DNA of 64,000 nt. It comes from Sambucus nigra. Taxonomy: Eukaryota; Streptophyta; Magnoliopsida; Dipsacales; Adoxaceae. Shown here one piece after another: positions 47,601 through 56,770 of this stretch. Position numbers and translations under genes: made by a program. The notes beneath the pieces are model-generated. The model saw only the letters and a program-made list of their open reading frames with translations, searched no databases and was not told the origin of the DNA. The DNA lies in the NCBI GenBank assembly GCA_949130495.1, contig OX422207.1, positions 830,526,073 to 830,590,072 on the forward strand, written 5' to 3'. How positions within the stretch are numbered: position 1 is the first letter of the stretch; each line of letters opens with the position of its first letter.

Positions 47601-50179
47601 GTTTTATTTAAAAGTTTTGTATCATCACCTGTCATATGCTTGGAACATCCAGAATCCAAATACCAACCAGAAGATGTAAGTTCAGCTTTTAGAGCAGAAA
47701 CAACAATATTACACTTCATCTGGGGTACTAGATCATCTTTTCTAACCCAAATTGCTCTGGTTTTCTGTTTGCGCTTGTTTGCTCTCATTTGATAAAATTT
47801 GCGAGCATTAGATTTTTGTTGAAAAACATTTTGCGCATGATTTTGAGTAAATTTAAACTCCTGAGCATTTGATTTAGAAAAGTTTATGGTAATCCTTCTA
47901 GTAAATGTCCTTTTAGGTTTAGTCTTTCTATTCCTATAGTTGGAGTTTTTGTCTGGTGGCCTGGGAAGGACATAGTTGTTACGACTCCTCCTAGAGTAGT
48001 TAAAGTTTTGATACATGGAAGTATTGTAGACAGGCTTAATCAGTCTCTTAGCATAGCAGTTATCGAAAGAATGTCCGTATATATCACAATAGGAGCAATA
48101 AAGATTGCTCAGAATGGGGTTTACCTTAGGAAAGTCTCTAAACAAAGGTTTTGAGAGATTTTGAGGCTGAATTTTATTCCTAGGTAGCACAGGTTTGAAG
48201 GCAGGTTCACTTTTCCTAATTGGGGGGCATACATATTTTCCCTTTGGTAAACTTTCATGCTTAGAGCAACTTGCATTTCCAGTGTTAGTGTTTTGATGAT
48301 CAAACTCAGTTTTTAGAGAATGAAAGTCTGGACATGTTTCTATAGGTCTTTTGCCTCCTGACACAAATTTGATAGGTTCAGCATGATTTGTTTGTGTCTT
48401 TAAAATGGGGCAAAACCCTATACCAGTTCGATCATCAGAATTGGTTTTAGATTCAGCAACGAATTCCTCAAAACATTTAGAATTGTTTTCAAATTTTGTA
48501 AACTTTTTAAAAACAGTTGCTGTCTTTTCTTTGGTTTGTTCCAATTCTAATAATGTCCCTTTGTATTTTTTCTCCAGAATTTCATTAGCTTCAGTCAAAG
48601 TTTTCAGTTTTTCATCAAACACTTTGATATCACTTTCATGAGACATGCATTGAGTAGTATACTCTTCAGCATTCAGTTTTACCATCAGACTTAGATCCTC
48701 TAGCTTTTTAGTAAGATCTTTCACAATCTTTTCTAGTCTAGTGCTTTTCTTTAGAGGTTTAGTATATAGAGTGTGTATATCTGGGAGATCATCATTATCT
48801 GAGTCACTAAGTGAGGTGTGTGAAGTGACCCCTAAGGTTTCATTTCTTAAACTCACGCACCCATTGACATCAGCAGTATCGATTCCCCTTTGACTCACAC
48901 ACCCCGAAGAAGAAGCATTAAAGTTCTCAGTAAGTAAAGCATCTAAACCAGTTAAAGTATGATTCAAGATAACAGAACTAGAATTACTAGGCTCATCCTC
49001 AATATCAAGCACAGGCATATCATCATTATATATGATTTTGGCAAAGAAGGATAAACAAGGATCAAAACCATCAGATGTCTCAGGTTCCTCATTTTCAGAA
49101 TCACTTGAGTCATCCCAGGTTTTGCAGATGTTGGCTCTAGAGTGTTTGTTTTGGTTATTTAAATTAACTCTACAGTCTTGAGCAATGTGTCCTAGTTTAC
49201 CACATCTATAGCATTCAGTCTTCTTGAGGTCTCTGTGAGGTCTTGTGTTGTCCTTGTTCTGTTTGTCATGAGGTTTCTCATGAGGCTTGTGATTTGAAGG
49301 AGTTGAATAATTAGACTTGGCCTGTCTATTTGCAATACTGTTTCTAAATTTAACAATTTTCTTAAATTGTTTTGTCATTAGGGTAATCTGATTATCTAGA
49401 CTTTCTAATTCACAGTCCTCATCAGAATCATTACTAGGAGTGTTTAACTCAGGCTTAGTCATCTTAGAAGTAAAGCTAAGATTGGAATTGGTATGTTTCC
49501 TATGAGTGTGGGTCAATTGTTTCTTAAACTCCAATTCCATTTCTACAGTTCTTAATTTACTACTGAGTAATTCAGGAGTGAGATTTATATCACACATTTC
49601 CTCAACAACATATCTTTTATTGTCAAATTTCTGTGGTAATGATCTCAGAATTTTAGACACAATTTCTTGTCTATCATAAGTTATACCATTAGCATGCAGT
49701 TTAGTGACAATATCAGTCAGGTTCATATAGAAGTCATCAAAAGACTCAGATTCAGTCATGATTAAGGAATTATACTGTTGAATTAACATCTGAGTTTTAG
49801 CAGCCTTAACCCTAGAGTCCCCTTCATGGGCAGTAATCAAGGTATCCCATGCTTCCTTAGAAGTGGTACAAGATGAGATTCTCTTGAACTCATGTTCATT
49901 TATAGACATAAATATAGCATTCTTACCTTTATTATTATTGCGAGAAACTTGTTTCTCTTCTTGAGTAAACTCACTTAATATTTTCTTAACCCTCTCAGTA
50001 CTTCCTTCAGTGGCTGGTTTAGTAGGATAAAAGTATCCATTTTCAATAATATCCCAGACATCATCTCCCAAGGTTCCTTGAATGAAAGCAATCATTCTTA
50101 CTTTCCAATAAGAAAAATTGGTTCCATCAAAGACTGGAGGTCTGGTCAAGTTACCATATCTTTCATTTTTCTCGTCCAT
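44669..50179 (-). CDS. Intact Sirevirus-type Gag-Pol polyprotein (1,836 residues)
   Basis: Uninterrupted frame encoding particle protein, protease, integrase, reverse transcriptase and RNase H in copia order. Gag: UBN2-type core at about 15-190; knuckle CYRCGKLGHIAQDC at 323-336; acidic and coiled-coil extension at about 450-570; second CCHC, CSYCDIYGHSFDNC, at 695-708. Protease: D842-S-G. Integrase: zinc site H966, H971, C1000, C1003 and the D,D-35-E triad D1031, D1094, E1130. Reverse transcriptase: D1438 and YVDD at 1523-1526. RNase H: D1687, E1728, D1763. The start is the first Met after the primer site (62 bp from it) and opens the same Gag as in the neighbouring units. Gag and Pol share one frame, so a single polyprotein is expected. 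No envelope-like frame lies in the ~300 bp to the LTR. Possible weaknesses are Arg in IGKRTL, where B1 keeps IGKGTL, and Leu/Thr in FALVTRLES, where most copia elements have FAPVARLE. Confidence 0.95.
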   Translation of the reverse strand: MDEKNERYGNLTRPPVFDGTNFSYWKVRMIAFIQGTLGDDVWDIIENGYFYPTKPATEGSTERVKKILSEFTQEEKQVSRNNNKGKNAIFMSINEHEFKRISSCTTSKEAWDTLITAHEGDSRVKAAKTQMLIQQYNSLIMTESESFDDFYMNLTDIVTKLHANGITYDRQEIVSKILRSLPQKFDNKRYVVEEMCDINLTPELLSSKLRTVEMELEFKKQLTHTHRKHTNSNLSFTSKMTKPELNTPSNDSDEDCELESLDNQITLMTKQFKKIVKFRNSIANRQAKSNYSTPSNHKPHEKPHDKQNKDNTRPHRDLKKTECYRCGKLGHIAQDCRVNLNNQNKHSRANICKTWDDSSDSENEEPETSDGFDPCLSFFAKIIYNDDMPVLDIEDEPSNSSSVILNHTLTGLDALLTENFNASSSGCVSQRGIDTADVNGCVSLRNETLGVTSHTSLSDSDNDDLPDIHTLYTKPLKKSTRLEKIVKDLTKKLEDLSLMVKLNAEEYTTQCMSHESDIKVFDEKLKTLTEANEILEKKYKGTLLELEQTKEKTATVFKKFTKFENNSKCFEEFVAESKTNSDDRTGIGFCPILKTQTNHAEPIKFVSGGKRPIETCPDFHSLKTEFDHQNTNTGNASCSKHESLPKGKYVCPPIRKSEPAFKPVLPRNKIQPQNLSKPLFRDFPKVNPILSNLYCSYCDIYGHSFDNCYAKRLIKPVYNTSMYQNFNYSRRSRNNYVLPRPPDKNSNYRNRKTKPKRTFTRRITINFSKSNAQEFKFTQNHAQNVFQQKSNARKFYQMRANKRKQKTRAIWVRKDDLVPQMKCNIVVSALKAELTSSGWYLDSGCSKHMTGDDTKLLNKTHFDGGKVVLGDGVSSQIIGKRTLKEKGLPVLENVLLVKGLKANLLSISQFCDSNYTVTFSKNNCKILNEKGECLITGFRTPDNCYTVMSSSEICNVARMDDNEIWHNRMGHINYENLSKLSCQQIVRGIPKIKPIHNIVCGPCQEGKIVKAPHKRVKDILTSNPLELIHMDLMGPSQTVSLCGHSYILVMVDDFTRFTWVAFLKQKSDTFQTFLKILLRIENEKDTQVNRIRSDRGGEFKDTGIVEYCDYNGYKHEFSAPKTPQQNGIAERKNRTLQEMARVTLHAKNLPKYFWVESIRTACHLINRVYLRKNSKQTPYELWYNKKPNLKYLRTFGSTCYVCKDREHLSKFESRGDKAIFLGYSPNSRAYRVYNLRTKTLMESINVIVSDTTVESKTSELTIEEESSNILENDSSEIDNSLPIESPEVPNWVSKDHPINNIVGNPSDPVRTRSQLRNYALYACFVSLVEPKNVNEALNDSHWISAMQDELLQFVIHDVWYLVPRPDHKKVIGTRWIFKNKTDENGMIIRNKARLVAQGYSQIEGLDFNETFALVTRLESVRLLLAIACHMHFTLYQMDVKSAFLNGILAEETYVEQPKGFIDPSYPNHVFRLKKALYGLKQAPRVWYERLSSFLLDKGFKRGGNDQTLFVKHFGKHITIAQVYVDDIIFGSTSTSEVKSFAEIMSKEFQMSLMGELQFFLGLQVKQQPDGLFLSQTKYALEIVKKFGLESAKSAKTPMSTTEKLSKDENGKSVDSTLYRSMIGTLLYLTASRPDIMYAVCVSARYQNNPKESHLNSVKRIIKYVKGTLNLGIWYTNDTPSTIIGYTDADWAGCTDDSKSTSGACCYIGNNLVGWSSKKQNCTSLSTVESEYIAAGSCCAQLLWLKQMLSDYGILEPTLHLYCDNQSAINISKNPVQHSRTKHIKIRHHFIRELVETKELEINYLSTDLQLADLFTKPLDYNRFISLRKSIGMICVE

Positions 50180-50240
50180 GATTGATTTTGAGAAAACAGT
50201 TTCAGAAACTCAGGATCTTTTTGAAAAAAGTTCACCAAAA

Positions 50241-50252
50241 GCTCTGATACCA
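50241..50252 (-). promoter_or_regulatory. Primer-binding site of B2
   Basis: TGGTATCAGAGC on the minus strand, two bases after the LTR end. Perfect plant initiator Met-tRNA complement. Confidence 0.92.
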
Positions 50253-50254
50253 AT

Positions 50255-52248
50255 TGAAATAGCGTTGCCAAAGCCGTTTATTAAAAATAAACTATTTAAG
50301 CAACTCCGAAAGTTTGTTGAAGAAACTCTTTACTTAAATCAAAACGATTTTGAACACAAGATGTGTTAACAAAAATAATGTACGAGATATGGACAAGATT
50401 TGATAACAAGTTTTAGTAAACAGTTTAAAATATTTTAAACTCAGCACACAACAGAATGAGATGAGAAGATGTAGAAATATTAATACTCAGGATTTTTAAC
50501 GTGGTAAAACCTCAACCTTGAGGAAACATCCACGACTCCCTCTACGGAGTAAAACAAGAAAATATCACTAAAACAAATATGTGAGTTACAATCTATTTAA
50601 CTAACATGCACACAATAACAAGTCTATACAAGTTCAGGAGTATACCCTCTGGCGTCCTTAAACTTTTCTGCAGATCTTGATTGTTGATGTAGTCTTCTCA
50701 GTTTGTCAACTCTTCTTTGTTTCAGCACTTTACGTCGACTTATGTTCACCAAATCTTATAGCCAACACTTTCAGTGTATGTAGTGTGAGGATGTTTGTGA
50801 AAAGTGTTCTATAACACATGCATGCACTCACACACACTTATATTTACAGACAATCCTAAACAAATTACATATAAAGTCTATATGCAGTGAGATTGTTATT
50901 TTTCTTTCTTACAAAACCAAAAACCTATTGACCTTTCAAAATAACCCAGATTCCACGGAGATCTTGCTTAAGAAATCGGACAAGACCTTTTTCAATCTAT
51001 TTTGAAAATATTTAGAAAATTGAAAACCCTCCAAGTGCGAATCCAACTAGGTCGGGTTAAGTTTTGTAAAAACAGAAACAGAAAAACATCTATTGTTGAT
51101 CTTGAAGTAAGAAAATGTTTTAATCAGAAAACAATCAACAACGAACTTCTCAAGATGAGAAATAAAATGCAACTAAGTGTGTTGTGACATGAAAACTTCA
51201 GATCTATGATTTCTATTGAAACAGAAACAAGATCTGAGCAAGTGTCTAAGTTGGAAATAAGATTTTTTGAACAAAAGGTTTCAGCAACCCAGAAATCACT
51301 CAACTCGAACTCTCATAAACTCAAGAAACACTAAGGATGGTGTTTATTTGGTTATGGTGTTTTTGGAGAGGTAAGTGGTTTAGGTTGAAGAAGGATTTGA
51401 CGAAGTTAGGGTTTCTAACTTGGCTCTGGTTTCTCTCTCTCTCTCCTCTCTCTTCTCTCTCTCTCTCTATACTCTGAGACTTTTCAAAATGGCAAAAGCT
51501 TTCGAAGGCTGAGATGAGAGGTCCTTAAATAGGATGGGAAGAAGATTCCAGACCATCGTTCAAAAACAAGGGCTGAGATTGAGTCAAGCTCCTTTGACTA
51601 CAATCTAAGGGCTCACAACAGGCGGTGGTTTAAACTGGCTGTGATTGGCTTAAGGGTTTACACGGGGATTCACTCAGGAGACATGCAGGCCATCGATAAG
51701 GGATGATCCAAGGGCTGTAAACATGCGAGGCTTTGTCTCAGTAAAGAAACACAGCTCTGGCCAATCAGAGATCAGCAAGTGTTGGCCATAGGACGAAGGC
51801 AATCGCGCGTCCCAAACTAATTACAAACCCAACCCTGGATTCTCTGGCGCTTTCGGTTCCTACCCAAAGTAACTTTTTGCCAAAAATCACAACATTACAT
51901 ATTTAGATATTAACCCCAAGACTTTTTAATTCAAGTTTTAATTTAATAAAACCTTATTTAAAATATGTTTAAAATTCCCAAAAAATTAATAAAAATCAAA
52001 TTGAGGAATTAGAACACACTCACCACATTAATACACATAAGGGTGCAATATGATATGCAAGAATTAAATTCTAAGTGTGTGAGTGATGGCTATAGTCTTA
52101 GGATCATTACAAGATGGATAAGAGAAGAAGCAAACCAATCTCTGAGGCTCTTTGGTTTCTAGGATGGACACAATTTTGTCATAATTTCCAAACTAGATGA
52201 GCTCTTATACAGTTTAGACTCAAATGAGTCAAAAGTATAAGGGCTTCA
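50255..52248 (-). repeat. LTR 3 of array B (1,994 bp), promoter LTR of the intact copy
   Basis: 5' LTR of B2. It ends at 52248, where gypsy-2 LTR sequence resumes with ACAAT. It differs from LTR 2 at about nine positions by eye (roughly 0.45 percent), which indicates a very recent origin. It includes a CT-rich leader at about 51430-51470. Confidence 0.93.
51523..51534 (-). promoter_or_regulatory. Putative TATA box of the intact copy
   Basis: The minus strand reads TCCTATTTAAGG. It lies at the same place as CCTATAAAAAGGC in copia A, just upstream of a leader with long CT/GA tracts. The start site is inferred, not observed. Confidence 0.5.
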
Positions 52249-54643
52249 ACAATTTTGAGGCAAGTGTTTAGTCTTGCTAAATAATTCATTTGTGTATTTT
52301 ATTCATAAATTATGGGCAAAAAGCAATGGATTTTGGGTTATATGTCAAAACCTAGATTTGGGTATTTTATCTTGCATTTGATGTTTATGCGTGGATTTGA
52401 GGTTGTATAATGAGTGGGGTTGACTTCTATATGAGTTTTGATGTTGGAAACCAAATTGGGTGAAAGATTAATGGTTGGAAGTGGATAAATTGGGGGTATG
52501 GAGAGTTAGGGTTCTTTCAAAAAGGGAAATGGACGAGATATCTGGTATGGCCGGTCGATTGCGGCCAGGAGGCCGGTCGATCGCACCTCAAGGTTATAGC
52601 ATACTGCTTTCTTCATAAAGAAAAATTTGGAACCGCGGTCGATCGGTCCTCTGTTTTTAGCCCAAGAATGGGATTTTCTTTTACCCCCTTTTCTTTTAGG
52701 TTTTATTCTTAGGGGCCTTCTTAATGGACTGATTATAGAGGGTTATGATATAATATTAAGGGATTTGTGCCTTAGGATGAATAGGGGCTTTCAGACTCAT
52801 GTTAGAAATGGATTATGAGGGTATGACGGCTCATTTAGTAAGGAAATGATTTTGGGACTGAATGATAGGCGGATTATATTAATATGATGGTGGTGAGCTA
52901 TCATGAAATAGTTATAAATTGTAGAGATAGTCCCTTTTTGTTTATGTGTGTTTTAAGTCAAGAGGTATGATGAGGTTGTAAGAATGAATTTAGGATTGAG
53001 CTTGAGGTTTGCAGACTACTAGTTATGTGTGCACCGATAGTCGGGATTATTATTAGGTATATCGAAGTGCATTCGAATATAGATGGGATGTATAGTGATG
53101 GTTATATAAGTTAAACTTTGAGTTAGTAACCTTAATGTGTATATATATATATATATTGGAAGACTCGTCATATAATAGGGATAATGGATGAATATGTTTC
53201 AAGGGAGACGATGTATAAGGGAGAATGATTTAAGTAAGTATGGGTTGTAACAAGGGTAAGTATTGCGAGAGTTGTATACATATCGCCAGCTTATTTTGTT
53301 TGATGATTAATGATTGGAGATTAGGATATGCATATATATAAAGATTGATATATATATTTAAATTGGATAAAAAATATGGTGCGAATGTATATTTCTTATG
53401 TGATGATTTTAACATATGATGTGATTGCTTGTATATATATATATATATATATTGTGTGAAGCATACCTGACACATGCTATCATGGGAAGTTGCACGATGA
53501 GGGTGAGCCCCTGGCTTGAGGAGCAGGGTGTGGATAGTCCCCAGGTCATAGTCGTCCATTTTTATTTATGTGATTTTATTTTGGGGGTGAGAAGTCTTGG
53601 GTATGAGTCGTTCTCACTTTCCGATTAGGAACTATGACCGCTTCTCATACGTTAGGATTAATTTTTTCATCATAGCGGTGTGATAACAGTCCGATATGTG
53701 GTGATCCCGGGAGAAAGTGAGTAATTCCTGGAAGATGATAGCATGGTGCAGTATTTTGGTATCCTATAACCGTTTATGTTATGTGTATTGCAAAGTGTAC
53801 ATTATGTATACGTGGTTATAGGAATGAATGATTGCTCATATATATTTAGAGTAAAAATATATTTATATATCCTATAGGTGAAGAGGATATGGAGTTTCCA
53901 TGGTGTACATCTTGTGTGATTTTGGTGTACTAGTTTATTAGGGTCGAAGAATCGTACTGAGAGACAATTGCGGTTATATCAACCCCAAGGAGTTAAATAA
54001 AGATTTTAATTATGTTCTTAGATATTATATTTAATTATTAGGTAGTTGTACTAGTAGGATTTATGTAAAAAAAATAATGGATCCCTACGATCAACATTGT
54101 CAAGGAGTAGTGTATCGGGAGGGTTCCTTGTTTGGATTTCGCTTTGCGAGACGCCCCACGCACGAAATGCAGTGCAATGTTGAGAGTGGAGAGAAGTTTT
54201 GTCCTTATTAACTGTATGTATGTTATTTAGAGAATAAACTATTATATTGAAGCTTAATGTTAATGTGTGACGCATTAAGACTTATAACTGGTTTAAGTTA
54301 ATAATTGGAACCACTTGAACCTAGTAAGGCATATATGTGTATATATATTTAGGTGTGATTAGAATGGAAAGGATTCTTGGGTTATGTTAGGATGACAGGT
54401 CATGCGGGTATAGGTCGTGCCTATTGTAAGGTAGGTTGTCCGTATATGGGTGGGGTAACTTAATTAAGGTTCCAGGACACGCCTAGGTGCGCGCTGTAGA
54501 TGAGAGGTGAGTTTGGGGTTTCACGAGAGTGCGACTCCACTTTAATTATAAAATAGTGCATTTATATTTATTATGCATGGTTAACACACTTGCTGCAAAC
54601 ATTTTTACACCTCGGACTCTCACCTGTTTATATTTCTCTTTTG

Positions 54644-54679
<36 letters not shown>

Positions 54680-55185
54680 TACTATAGGTGTCCTACCGCA
54701 TGGATACCGGATACTTTTCTATCCAGAGTCTTGGGAGCCGTAGCAGTTGCAGACTGTGGTAGGATTTAGATTGTAGTCGCTTCCTACTTCTTTGTAAATC
54801 TAGATAGGATTCATTTGTATATTGGGTTTACACCCAAGGGTTATATGTAGCTGTTTATATTTCTTCTTTATGGCTATTGTACTGTCTGTGACCCGATAGC
54901 TTATTCGGGTACATTTCCTATTATGTACTCTTTTTATTTTAATGTTTAGCACTTCTTTTATCATGGTACGTGTGTACATTTTACCTTTGTTAGTAGTTGT
55001 GTATTATTGGGTTGATGCCCTTTGTATGTTTTTATTAAATTTTGGCATCCGCTTTTATATTTTTGGGTAGTTAGCCTTATCTATTTTTGTATAGTGTGTT
55101 GATGCTGAGAATGAGATATCTGATATTCCTGATTTAATGTAGTATATGGCTGGCCACCTGTTATTATTTTAAGCGGGGTGTCACA
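52249..55185 (+). repeat. gypsy-2 3' LTR, right segment
   Basis: It resumes at ACAAT and matches the 5' LTR from 18925 on. GGCAAGTGTTTA is at 52259-52270, a CpG motif cluster at about 52549-52645, TA microsatellites at about 53431-53451 and 54645-54676, and GATGCTGAGAATGA at 55101-55114. It ends GGGGTGTCACA at 55185. The uninterrupted stretch across 52868-52872 confirms the empty GATTA site of copia A. Confidence 0.9.
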
Positions 55186-55787
55186 CCGTAACTTCTGCAG
55201 AACCGTACACAATTGCTATGTGTGCTCCTCCTACGTACGAGAGTAAATCATAATGTTGTCTATGAACATGATTACAAACTGGTCTAGAAAATCCATGAAT
55301 ACCTGCCCATGAGATCCATGAACACTGCAGGCGCATTGGTAAGCCCAAACTACATCACTCTGAACTCGTATGACCCATACCGCGATAAGAAAGTGGTCTT
55401 AGGCACGTCCTCCTCTCTAATTCATAACTGGTGATAACCTGACCTCAAATCAATCTTGGATAAGTACGCAACCCCTCCCAACTAGTCAAATAGGTCATCG
55501 ATTCTCGGTAATGGATACTTATTTCGTATCGTGGCCTTGTTTAGCTCCCTGTAATCTACACACAAGTGAAGTGAACCGTCCCTTTTCTTTACAAATAACA
55601 CCAGTGCACCCCACGACAATATGCCCTGTCGAATGAAATCCTGGACCAAGACCTCTTGAATCTGCTATCTTAACTCCCTCATCTTGGAAGGGGCCATAAG
55701 ATACGGTGCTCTGGCAATCGGTCTCGAACCTGATTCTTGGTCTATAATAAAATCAATCTCCCGACTGGTTGGTAATCCGGGTATCTC
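55186..55787 (-). pseudogene. gypsy-1 pol, reverse transcriptase part right of the insertion
   Basis: Reading down the minus strand: [11 protein letters not shown] and AYLSKIDLRSGYHQ (about 55515-55420), FGLTNAPAVFMDLM (about 55355-55310), then FVIMFIDNIMIYS, where the catalytic (Y/F)xDD has become FIDN. EEHT and TVLQKLR lead straight into the gypsy-2 insertion, and the protein continues on the far side (18464 down) with HEFYTKFEKC. Several in-frame stops are present. The continuity across the insertion identifies both parts as one gene. Confidence 0.88.
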
Positions 55788-56339
55788 CTAAAATACGTCC
55801 TCAAAATCTCTAACTACTGGGATTGAGTCCAGGGAGACAACCACCTCCTGTGAGGTCTCCTCCTCAATATAATATAAGTGTGCACGCGACCCTCTCTTGG
55901 GATGAGGCCCCGTTACAAGGAACATCTCCTGTCCCGGTATGGAAAGAATAATGGTTCTCTTATAGCAATCTACCATCGCTATGTAACATGCTAACCAATC
56001 CATACCCAAAATTACACCATACCCTTCCATGTCAAACACTATAAGGTCTGATGCTAAACGCAGTCTCCCAATAACAATATCGACTCCTCTACAAATCGAG
56101 TGTATACGTGACCCACTACCCATCGGTGACTATACACACATATGGAGACTATCGAATGTCTCTATTAAACAGGTAGCTCTAGAAAATCTGGTCTTAATAA
56201 AAGAATGTGATGCCCTAGTATAAAAAAGAATCATACCCTTAAGCCCGTGAATAGCAAATGAACCCTCTACTACCACTGGCGCCTGAGGTGCTGGTGACAT
56301 GGAAATATCTTGAACGTTATACACACGTCCGTAGTGCAT
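55788..56339 (-). pseudogene. gypsy-1 pol, protease region
   Basis: Two adjoining frames. 56339-56130 has the start of the protease, where the active-site motif (D-[ST]-G-A-[ST]-H-[ST]-F in this family) reads YTRASHSF; both catalytic Asp and Gly are lost. 56123-55788 has the protease C-terminal part (VILGMDWLACYIAMVDC) and the linker into reverse transcriptase (VVRDFEDVF, equivalent to the conserved DVFP start). Confidence 0.85.
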
Positions 56340-56770
56340 ATGACTCTGATGCTGTGGTGCTGGTGCTAAGGGAGCCTGTTGCTCCTGTTGGGCCCCCTGT
56401 TGTTGTGCTCTGCCCTACCCTGCTGTGGGCAATCTCTCCGCTTATGGCCCTGCTGGCTATATATAGAGCACTGCCCTCGAAACTCTCTTTGTCTCTGGCC
56501 CTGACGATGCTGACCCACTGTTGGCCCTGCTGACCTTGGCCCTACTGGCCTTTCCTGGTTCCCTTGGCCTTGACGACCCTGAGGAAACTACTGCTGCTGG
56601 GGATCCTGCTAGCCCTGCCTAAATCCCACATCGGTCCGATAACCTCTAGACATATACCTCTTGGCCTGATTCCCCTATCGGGAATCCTGCCCCTGATGTT
56701 AGACTACCTATTGCTGTTGGTATGGTACCCCACTAACACTGCTCCCCCCGGCCTTGCCCTGCTGGCTCGG
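56340..56770 (-). pseudogene. gypsy-1 gag C-terminal part with degenerate zinc knuckle
   Basis: Gln/Pro/Ala-rich sequence in front of the protease. The minus strand encodes CSIYSQQGHKRRDC near 56490-56445, a CCHC knuckle whose second Cys is Tyr. The gag N-terminus is cut off by the Athila-like insertion at 56771. Confidence 0.7.

Larger units (their letters stand above)
33839..52248 (-). mobile_element. copia array B: head-to-tail Sirevirus array with three LTRs
   Basis: All parts are on the minus strand and in register. From left: a gag fragment (33839-34478), LTR (34479-36472), interior B1 (36473-42366), LTR (42367-44360), interior B2 (44361-50254), LTR (50255-52248). The repeat period is exactly 7,888 bp, each LTR is 1,994 bp and each interior 5,894 bp. 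The right flank starts ACAAT (52249-52253), the position of the same ACAAT in the gypsy-2 5' LTR (18925-18929), so the original insertion site is known. The matching left duplication was lost in a deletion. Arrays of this kind usually arise by unequal recombination between LTRs of identical neighbours. Confidence 0.93.
18465..55185 (+). mobile_element. gypsy-2: LARD-like non-autonomous element, host of the copia insertions
   Basis: It is inserted into the reverse-transcriptase region of gypsy-1. The target duplication is CCATA (18460-18464) and CCGTA (55186-55190), one base different. The 5' LTR (18465-31817) is interrupted by copia A. A Met-tRNA primer site follows at 31820-31831. The interior is only 31818-33646, and the 3' LTR (33647-55185) is interrupted by copia array B. 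Without insertions the LTRs are about 3.45 kb and the interior about 1.83 kb with no pol or recognisable gag. Large LTRs with a non-coding interior define LARDs. Its LTR ends and polypurine tract are nearly those of gypsy-1. Confidence 0.85.
13230..56770 (-). mobile_element. gypsy-1: decayed chromovirus-like Ty3/gypsy element, split by later insertions
   Basis: Minus-strand element. From left to right it reads 3' LTR (13230-16200), polypurine tract, then pol backwards (chromodomain, integrase, RNase H, reverse transcriptase) up to 18464. After the 36.7-kb gypsy-2 insertion it resumes at 55186 with reverse transcriptase, protease and a gag zinc knuckle. At 56771 it is interrupted again by the Athila-like element, so its gag N-terminus and 5' LTR lie beyond the window. 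The domain order PR-RT-RNaseH-IN-chromodomain and the large LTR fit a Tekay/Del-type chromovirus. Many stops and lost active-site residues show it is dead. Confidence 0.85.

Noticed and set aside
33839..52248. The tandem array as a pure assembly artefact
   Set aside because: Units differ at many positions, including four stops in B1 and private LTR changes, so they are not the same reads placed twice. Long-read confirmation is still needed.
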